Shown: piece after piece, positions 24,898 through 33,700 of the stretch | Numbering within the stretch: the first letter of the stretch is position 1 | Layout of the letters: every line of letters begins with the position of its first letter | NCBI GenBank assembly: GCA_030053915.1 | Contig: JASGCT010000022.1 | Location: 1-35,262 of the forward strand | DNA: 35,262 nucleotides | From: Alphaproteobacteria bacterium | GTDB taxonomy: Bacteria; Bacteroidota; Bacteroidia; Chitinophagales; Chitinophagaceae | Direction: 5' to 3' | Program-made: the position numbers and the translations under genes | Notes under the pieces: model-generated | What the model saw: only the letters and a program-made list of their open reading frames with translations | What the model was told of the DNA's origin: nothing | Databases searched by the model: none

Positions 24898-26276
24898 GTT
24901 AATAATTTTTGGGCTAATTTTTTGGAAGTACTTGGTTTTATAATATATTGATTGTTATCGTCAAAAATATGATGCTGCCTCAACCAATTGGCAAACTCTG
25001 GCGCCGGCACTTTACCTAAAACTTTTCTAAGATATAAGGCATCATGAAAAGAAGTAGATTGATATTGAAGCATCGTGTCTTCAGAACCAGGCACCCCCAT
25101 GATATAACTGCAACCTGCAACGCCAATAATAGTTAATAAAACATCTAAATCGTCTTGGTCCATTAAAGTATGATTGGTATAACATATATCTAAACCCATA
25201 TTCAAACCTAATAGCTTGCCACAAAATAAATCCTCTAAAGCCGCCCGCACGATTTGCTTTTCATCATATAAATATTCGGGTCCTATAAACCCAACCACCG
25301 AATTCACCAAAAAAGGCTTAAACTTTTTGGCAACACTATATGCCCTTGCCTCACAAGTTTGCTGGTCGATTCCATGATGCCCATCCGCCGATAATGCCGA
25401 ACCCTGACCCGTTTCAAAATACATAATTTGACGTGAATTGCCATTACGTTTTAGTTCTAAGCCCATGTGATATACCTCATCTAATAACCCCAATGATATC
25501 CCAAAACTAGCATTTGCTTTTTCAGTGCCAGCAATAGACTGAAATATTAAATCTATAGGCACTTGTTGTTGAATCATTTTTTTGGTATCCAAAATATGCC
25601 CCAAAACACAGGATTGAATCGGAATCGTAAATTTTTGCCGAAGCCTCTCTAACATATTAATTAAAATAATATGTTGCTTGATGTTTTGTGAGGCCGGATT
25701 AATCCCAACCACCGCATCACCATTGCCATGCAACAAACCATCAACTATAATTTTTAGGATTTCTTGTGGATTATCTGTAGGATGGTTGGGTTGCAAGCGT
25801 GTGGCTAAGCTATTGGGCAACCCGATGCTAGTCCTAAATTGTGTAATATTTGAAATCTTTTGCGACACGAGTATTAAATCTTGATTCCGCATAATCTTAG
25901 ATACCGCCGCCGCCATCTCGGGCATAATGCCATCTGCTATTGAACGTATAATAGCACCATCTGTATTTGTTGCTAATAAAAAATCTCTAAATCCGCCAAT
26001 CGTTAAATGCTTGATTTTTTGAAAAGCACTGGGCTGATGTGCGTCAATTATCAATCTACTCACCTCATCTTTTTGAGGATCTATTATAGGGTCTTGTATA
26101 AAAATCGTTAATGGCAGATCTGCCAGAACTATTTGAGCCGCAACTCTTTCAAGTTCATCAATCGCCGCAACCCCTGCTAAAAGATCGCCAGAACGACAGG
26201 GACTGGCCTTTGCTAAAACAGTTTTAAGGTCTTCAAATGTATAGTTATGTTGATATAAAATTGTTTTAAATGCCAT
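24894..26276 (-). CDS. eutB: Ethanolamine ammonia-lyase large (catalytic) subunit
   Basis: Catalytic subunit of ethanolamine ammonia-lyase. The 460 residues align almost number-for-number with the E. coli enzyme: Arg160 and Gln162 in TRLQPNHP, Asn193 in VVGINPA, Glu288 in MYFETGQGSALSA, and Asp363 in LGLDICYTNH. All substrate-contacting residues therefore appear intact. The eutBC pair stands alone: no EutA reactivase, no EutD/E enzymes, no EutH permease and no microcompartment shell genes are present within the window. Acetaldehyde handling must therefore be encoded elsewhere. A -7 box lies upstream at 26300-26307. The start ATG at 26276 gives the normal N-terminus. Confidence 0.97.
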   Translation of the reverse strand: MAFKTILYQHNYTFEDLKTVLAKASPCRSGDLLAGVAAIDELERVAAQIVLADLPLTIFIQDPIIDPQKDEVSRLIIDAHQPSAFQKIKHLTIGGFRDFLLATNTDGAIIRSIADGIMPEMAAAVSKIMRNQDLILVSQKISNITQFRTSIGLPNSLATRLQPNHPTDNPQEILKIIVDGLLHGNGDAVVGINPASQNIKQHIILINMLERLRQKFTIPIQSCVLGHILDTKKMIQQQVPIDLIFQSIAGTEKANASFGISLGLLDEVYHMGLELKRNGNSRQIMYFETGQGSALSADGHHGIDQQTCEARAYSVAKKFKPFLVNSVVGFIGPEYLYDEKQIVRAALEDLFCGKLLGLNMGLDICYTNHTLMDQDDLDVLLTIIGVAGCSYIMGVPGSEDTMLQYQSTSFHDALYLRKVLGKVPAPEFANWLRQHHIFDDNNQYIIKPSTSKKLAQKLLT

Positions 26277-26299
26277 TATTAAATATTTATGTGAATCGC

Positions 26300-26307
26300 C
26301 AAAATTA
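26300..26307 (-). promoter_or_regulatory. TAnnTTTG -7 box for eutBC
   Basis: On the minus strand TAATTTTG is an exact consensus match lying 23 nt before the eutB ATG. No clear -33 TTG at the proper distance is visible, and no B12 riboswitch-like structure fits in the 161-nt divergent gap. Confidence 0.45.
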
Positions 26308-26396
26308 CTATTTTTTGACTAAAATTATTTTTTTTAACATAATTTTAACTTTTGTAAAAAAAATTATTTTTTTTTTTTTATTTTTAAAAAAAATAT

Positions 26397-26404
26397 TATC
26401 TTTG
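26397..26404 (+). promoter_or_regulatory. TAnnTTTG -7 box for the SUMF1-domain gene
   Basis: TATCTTTG followed by CA matches the Bacteroidota -7 consensus. It lies 33 nt before the ATG at 26438, downstream of a 13-T run (26367-26379). This is the cleanest promoter element in the right part of the window. Confidence 0.55.
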
Positions 26405-26437
26405 CACTCTATATTATAAAATTTAAAATAAATATTT

Positions 26438-27586
26438 ATGAAAAAAATCATGTTCAGTATTTTAAAATTATTCGTTTTTTCTGCCTGTTTTATAGTGCTA
26501 GAAACAACAAAAGCTCAAGTAACAAATGCTATTAGGGTAACCAATGGTACTATCACACCTCAAAATCCCCGTGTTATTGCTGGACAATCTATCACTTTTA
26601 GTTATACCGGAAACACAGGTTATGTTTTAGACACTGTTTTATTAACCGACCAGTCCGGAACACGGTTAATTACCAATGCCCCTAATAGTATTACAATTAA
26701 TAATGTTGATATGAACACCAGACTTTGGGTAAAATATAAACCTGTTCAGCCAAGTGCACTCAGTCTTACCAAAGTTTTTAAAAGAAATGGTTTTCCCGAC
26801 TCAACGGTTACCGAACATATTATCAGCCAAATTACCCAATTTCCTGCTGTCATAACTAATTTTTTAAATGATTTTGTGTTTATACCCGGCGGCACCTTTG
26901 TTATGGGTGCAACTCCTAAACAACTTCAGGCTAATGGAGATCAATACTCAGTGTGGTGGAGTGGTCCAGCTACCCAAGCAGTAACTTTATCGCCCTATTA
27001 TATAAATAAGTACGAAGTTACCCAAGCACTCTGGAAAGTAATTATGTCTAATCAAAACCCCAGTGTCTATTTAGGTGATAACGACCCTGTTGAAAATGTA
27101 AGTTGGGATGATGTTCAAACTTTTATTGCTAATTTGAATGCCTTAACTGGCCGCAATTTCCGATTACCAACTGAGGCGGAATGGGAATTTGCCGCCCGAG
27201 GTGGTAATCCAAACTCAACTGTAATAGATCAGTACTATTATGCTGGCGGTGACGTGGCTAATAACGTAGGTTGGAACTATTATAATACCAACTCCGGTTC
27301 AAGACACCAAGCCGTTGGTCAAAAAGCGCCTAATTTAGCGGGCTTATACGATATGTCTGGTAATGTTTATGAATGGTGTAACGATCAAAATGGTAATTAT
27401 AGTTCAACCCTTGTTACCGATCCCAATCCCTATTATGGCAATAACGTAGCTTATAATTATAATATTAGAGGGGGCGCTTATTCCTTCGGTACCAATAATA
27501 GTGCTTTAAGAGTAAGTTATAGGTGGATAGCGTCACGCAATTCAAGACAGCCCTTTTGGGGATTTAGATTAATTGAAAAAAGATAA
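26438..27586 (+). CDS. Secreted protein: divergent InlB-type repeat plus FGE-sulfatase (SUMF1) domain
   Basis: A 382-residue exported protein. A signal peptide (1-27, ending TTKAQ) is followed by one divergent InlB B-type repeat (about 29-100: NGTITPQNPRVIAG, NTGYVLDTVLLTD). After a linker comes a full FGE-sulfatase fold (about 146-382): FVFIPGGTFVMGA, YYINKYEVTQALWKVIM, NPVENVSWDD-like PVENVSWDDVQ, FRLPTEAEWEFAARGG, LYDMSGNVYEWCND, RGGAYSF, and FWGFRLIEK. The copper-binding/catalytic cysteines of true formylglycine-generating enzymes are absent near LRVSYRWIASRNS. It is therefore probably a binding or structural domain, as in GldK-like and lectin-fold relatives, not a sulfatase activator. 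It lies 126 nt before the giant surface protein, which shares the InlB-type repeat. Confidence 0.88.
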   Translation: MKKIMFSILKLFVFSACFIVLETTKAQVTNAIRVTNGTITPQNPRVIAGQSITFSYTGNTGYVLDTVLLTDQSGTRLITNAPNSITINNVDMNTRLWVKYKPVQPSALSLTKVFKRNGFPDSTVTEHIISQITQFPAVITNFLNDFVFIPGGTFVMGATPKQLQANGDQYSVWWSGPATQAVTLSPYYINKYEVTQALWKVIMSNQNPSVYLGDNDPVENVSWDDVQTFIANLNALTGRNFRLPTEAEWEFAARGGNPNSTVIDQYYYAGGDVANNVGWNYYNTNSGSRHQAVGQKAPNLAGLYDMSGNVYEWCNDQNGNYSSTLVTDPNPYYGNNVAYNYNIRGGAYSFGTNNSALRVSYRWIASRNSRQPFWGFRLIEKR

Positions 27587-27712
27587 ATTACTAAAAGATG
27601 CTGTTTATTTTTAAAAATTCTCTTATTTTAATTATTATTTTTTATAAAACTAAACTACTGTTTTCAAAACCATTTAACTCATAAATTGATTTTAAAAATA
27701 TAAGCTTAATCA

Positions 27713-30700
27713 ATGTCAAATAAATTTAAAAATATTTTTTTAAGAATTAACATACGAATATTTTTTATCATTTTAGTGATTTGTATATTTAGTTCTAAAG
27801 TGAATTGTCAAACAATTACTTTAAATACTCAAATTGAACAAGTACCACCAGCCGATACCTTAAACTTAATTAGCGGGGCTGATAATTATCGATTTAATTA
27901 TACCACGCCTGATGGCTATTATCTTCAAATTGTAACTTATAATGGTAACATAGTTCGTAACGATTCGGTTAATGGATTTACAGTATATCACGTCGCGTCA
28001 AACCAAAATCTTCGTTTAGAATATGTTAAAATATCTGAATACTCAATTCTACTAAAAACAGTACTTGATACTCAAATTAATATTGTTCAATTAGGATTAG
28101 CCCAACCGTACCGATATCAATATGCACCAATTAATGGTTATTATTTAGATAGCGTCAATTTAAGAGGTGTAAATTATAGCCACGATTCTACCAACGGCTT
28201 TACATTCGAGGTTCAAAATAACCTCAACGCTTTAAAGCTAACCTATGTTAAAGGATTGATTATTCTTAATACCCAAGTAGAAACACTGCCTCCGCTTAAT
28301 GTTATAAACTTCTTACCTGGCGTTAATAAATATCGTTTTTTATATAGTCCACCGCCTAATTACAATTTAGATAGCCTAAAAATTAATAATGTTATTGGAA
28401 ATAACGATTCAACCACCGGATATACAGTAACCAATTTTACTACAAACCAAAATTTAACACTTTTTTATCAATTTGTGTACCCCAATTCTTTTGTCTTACG
28501 TACCTTATCCGACCAATATCAAACCCCTGTACTGGAATTACCCTATAATGATAGGTATCGTTTAACGTATACACCGCCCTATAGTTATTATTTAGACCAG
28601 CTATTCTATAATAAAAGTCTCTTCAATAAAGACTCTATCTATGGTAGTGCATCTTATTATAGCATAAAATTTCAAACCGGATTTACTATTTACAATTCAG
28701 CAGGCGGTAATCAAAATATAACTTTAGTTTATCAGTATTATAACCCTAATTCTTTTGTGTTAAATACTATTACTGAAAACCCCATACTTCAGCCTTTAAT
28801 TTTTTATTATAATGGACCGGTTCGTCTTACTTATAACCCGCCCTTAGAATATTATTTAACAGATGTTAAAGTGAATAACAGTAACCCTATAAGCGGCAGT
28901 GCCGATTCTGTCAATAGTTTTACCTATCGTTTTGCTACCACAAACCAAACTAATATAATATTAGACTATCAATATGTCACACCAATTGTTATCAGATATT
29001 CAAGAATTACCGATATTGCCTCGCGTGATACTACTTATCAATTTTTCTATCGCAATCATGTCTTACCAAATTATACCTTTATCAACAATATCCCAGCAGG
29101 ATATGCTTTCGACAGCCTCGTATATAATAATGTCCGCCGAACAGACGCCAATATTAATACACAATTCTCTGTTTCTAATTTGAATACCGATGCCACCATT
29201 CGCTTATATTATCACCGCCTCTATTATAATATTGCTACATCTGCCAACACCGGCGGCACTTTAACACCTGCTAATAATCGTGCTTATTACGACTCAAACT
29301 ATACCTATTATTTTACTCCCAATACCAACTACCGTGTAGATAGTGTGTTTATCAATGGCAGTTTTATGCCAAACCTCAATGCTAGCTCAAGTTATACTTT
29401 TAACCGCATTCGTACTAATAATGCTATTCGTGTTGTTTTTAGAAGATACGTTTTTGATATTACAACCACTACAAATATAGGTGGTACTATCACGCCATCA
29501 CATAATGCAATCTTAGATAACTTTGACACCATACATTTTTCAGCCAATATTGGCTATGTTATAGATAGTTTACTTGTAAATGATGTTAAAACTAATTTTG
29601 GAAACGGCTACCTGCGTTTGGGACCCATCAGAGCCTCACAAACTATTTCACTCTTTACTTCAAGACAAAAATTTACATTTAATATAGCCAAAATTAATAC
29701 AAATTTAAATACCACTAACACTTTTGATACCACTATTTATTATGATTCGTTTTTTTCGGTAAACTTTACACCGCCATTAGGCTATGTGTATGATAGTATT
29801 ATTGTAAATGGTACGCAATTAAACAATTGGTCAGAAACGATAAATTATGATAGCGTTCGTCAGAGTTATGATATAAAAGCTTATTTTTCGCTCAAGAAGT
29901 TTCAAATTACAACGAATGTGAATATACCACAAGGTAGTATTACACCCTCTTTTATTACAAATTATGGAACTTCAATAAATATAACCTATACTGCCACTAC
30001 AGGTTATACCATTGATAGCGTCAAAGTTAACAATCAAATTTTATCTAATTTTGGTAATACCTACACCAATAATAATGTTACAGAAAATATTAGTATTGAA
30101 GTCTTTGCTTCCAGAACTAAATTTAACCTCATTACCTCAGTAAATATTCCTGCTGGCGGCACCATTTCACCGTCAACTACAATTTTTTATGATAATCTTT
30201 TTGTGGTTAGCTATAATGCCAATAGAGGATATACAATGGATAGTGTTATGATTATTAATGGTTTAGATACCATAACCCTATATTCTGGAAATTCCATACC
30301 TTTTTTTAGTGTCAGAAATAATATTATAGTAAATTTATTTGTTACGCCGATACCTGTTAATATTAATGCCAGGGCGAATGTGAATGACCGAGGGACGGTT
30401 AATAGTGGTTCCAGTTTCTATGGTCAAAGCTTTACTTTAAATATTCAGGCTAACAATGGTTATTTTATAGATACTTTAAAAATAGGTTCGGCATTTTATG
30501 TGATTCCGTTTCATAGAACCAGACTAAACTATACCATTAATAATATTGTGGCTGATAGCCAAGTTATTGTTATTTTTGATAGTGTTGGCGTTGTGGATCG
30601 AGACCATGATGGACTTATTGACATTTACGCTATAGAACAACTAAATAATATACGTTACGATGTGTCGGGTGCTCGATATAAAGAAAGTGTTATCGACGAA

Positions 30701-33700
30701 GGTGATAATTTAGGATGTCCGGACGGCGGATGTTTTGGATACGAACTTACTAATAATTTAAACTTCTTAGATACTAATAGTTATTTAAGTGGTGAAATTG
30801 ATACTAATTATATTAGAAATCAGGGTTGGAAACCCATTGATGATTCGGTTGGATATTCCTTATTCTTAAATGGCAATAATTTTACAATTTCTAACCTATA
30901 TATCAATGCAACTAAAGATAGTGTAGGATTATTTGTTTATTTAGATAGCGCTAGAATACTTAATTTAAATTTTAGTAATGTGTTTGTAAGAGGGGTTAAT
31001 AAAGTTGGGGTTTTAGCAGGTGTTATTAACAATTCAACTATACAAAATATCAATGTACTTAATAATAACGATACCAATACAATTGCATCCATCTCAGGAC
31101 AAGCCCAAATAGGTGGTTTAACGGGGGTTTTAAAAGATAGTTCGATTGTAAATTCTATTCATATATTAAGCACTTTAAGCGGTACAAACAGAATTGGGGG
31201 TATCGCAGGAAGCGTTCAAAATAATGCTTTAATTAATAATAGTTATTCTAGGGTATTTATTGATGGCGGTAATACCATTGGTGGCATTGCTGGTGTTGTT
31301 TTAGATAGTTCTTTTATATTTACGTCATATAGTCAAGCTTATCTAAAAGGGGATTCTATTTTAGGTGGTTTAACAGGTTGTTTAATAAATAAATCTAGTA
31401 TTGGGAATTCATTTTTTATAGGAGACTATCGTCCAGAATTTAATATTGTTCAAAATATTTCTAGTACCATGCCAAGTTTATTAGGTGGTCTTGCTGGTGT
31501 TGTAAACAATCAATCTACAATTTCTAATTCTTATGGACGTTCCATAAATATTAATGGTAATAACCAAATTGGTGGCTTGGTAGGTATTTTAGACCAATCT
31601 AGTGGTATTGTAAATACTTATGTTACTGAATCAAAAGTACAAGGGATTAGTAAAGTAGGCGGTATTGTTGGCGTAGCCCAAAATTCAAGTCAAATTAATA
31701 ATTCATATAGTACTGCCATTGTTAAAGCGTCGTCTAATGTTGGAGGTATTGCTGGTGTGAACCTGAGTGCTAGTGCTATAAATGTCTATTGGGATACTGT
31801 AACATCTTTACAAAACACCGATGCTTTAAGTACTACACAAGGCTTGTCGTCTCAAACTTTAAAAGATAGCTCTGGACTTGTTAAAAACTTAGGTAACCAA
31901 TTTGTTTATAATAGCATACCAGGATCATTTTATCCCAAATTATTAAGTACCGAAGATGGTAGTTTAATTAATGCTCAAGACACCTTGGTTGGACAAAATG
32001 CAGGTAATTATTCTAATATTTTTATTATATGGAATAACCAAGATCAAAATTTTGAAGCATTTAATAATCTGGCTAGTATTGATAGTTTTATAATATTATT
32101 AGATACATTACCTAAACTTATGACATATTTAGATACTGTATCAGGTGAAAATAGTAGTTATGTTTATCAAATTTCTAATTTTAAACCTGAGACTTATTAT
32201 TATAAAATTTATAATACAGGTTCTCAAATTTACACAGATATTATAAGTTATACATATAATCCACCTTTATATAATATTATAACAAGTGCAACCCCGGGTA
32301 GTACCATAGATCCGAGTTCTACTGCTTATTTATATAATAATGTGGATGTTAATTTTAATGTTGACCCTGCTTACAATTTAGATAGTTTGGTTGTTAATGG
32401 ACATGTTATGTTATTACCCAACAGTCCCTATAACATAAATTCAATATATAGTAATCAATCCATTTCTTTATATACGTCACGCAGTCAATATAGTATTTTA
32501 ACACAACAAAATGTGCCAAATTCTGTTATTATATCGCCTTCGGTATCCACTATATTATTTGATAGTATGTATCAAGTAACTTTTACACTGAATGCTGGAT
32601 ATAAATTAGACAGCGTTATTGTTGATGACAATAAAGTAATGGCATTTAATAGCTATACGTTTAGCAATATTCGTGAAAACCATTATATTACAGTATTTGC
32701 TTCGCTTTCCAATCAAAGCATTACAACGTCAAGCAACTCAATTGCAGGATCTATTACGCCGTCATTCACACCACTTTATGGCGATACGGTTGACATTGAT
32801 TATGCTGCTAATTACAATGCCACCATTGATAGTATATTAGTGAATGGTGTTAAACAAAATCAAATTCAGAATGATACAGGCACCATAACACTTATAGCGA
32901 ATCAAAACTATTCTATTCAATTATTTAGTCATTTCAATGTAACTCAAATAACAACCATCGAAGCAACAATTGGTGCAAACATTAGTTCTAGTAAGCAATC
33001 TTTAACCTATTTTGATACTGCTAATATTGTATTTAACCCATCTGTTGGTTATATATTAGATAGTGTTGTATTAAATAATGTTAAGCTACCAATTCGTCTT
33101 GATACTTTGTTCTCGCCATTTAGTTATGCTCTTTACAATCGTTTTGGTAATGATACGTTTAAAGTATATGCTTCTCGACAGATCTTTAATGTGTTTAAAA
33201 CATATCATAATAGTTCGCTTAGTACTATTATTTCGGCAAATTATAAAGTGTATTATGATTCTTCTATAACTTTAGAATTCCCTAGGGGTAGCGGTGATTT
33301 CATAGATAGTATTTATATAAATTATGTTAAAGAAAAACCACCTTATCAATATCCGCATGTATTTGATACCATAAAATCTTCAAAAAGTATAGATATCTTT
33401 TATTCTGTTAGACAATTTAATGTAATAACCCATACCAATAATAATGGTGGTAGTATTTTAGGACCTTCACAGCCTGTTAATTATTTTTCTGATATTAGTG
33501 TATATTTTAGAGCCTTGCCTGGTTATAAAGTGGATAGTTTAGTTATCAATGGTAAAGATACAATTTTGAATGATACGGTTAACTTTTATAATTTATTGGT
33601 TGATAAAGACTATGATATAACTTTATATACGTCTAAGTTAGGTTATCAATTATATAAAAATTCAAGTTCAGGTGCTCAAATAACATCAAATAAAACGAGA

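Noticed and set aside
26438-27586. Formylglycine-generating enzyme or sulfatase-modifying factor
   Set aside because: The catalytic cysteine pair is not visible in the C-terminal core and no sulfatase gene is nearby, so only the fold is claimed.
28974-33269. Short plus-strand open frames (around 28974-29183 and 33078-33269) inside the giant gene
   Set aside because: They are out of frame with the continuous 2,516-codon frame and encode no recognisable domain.
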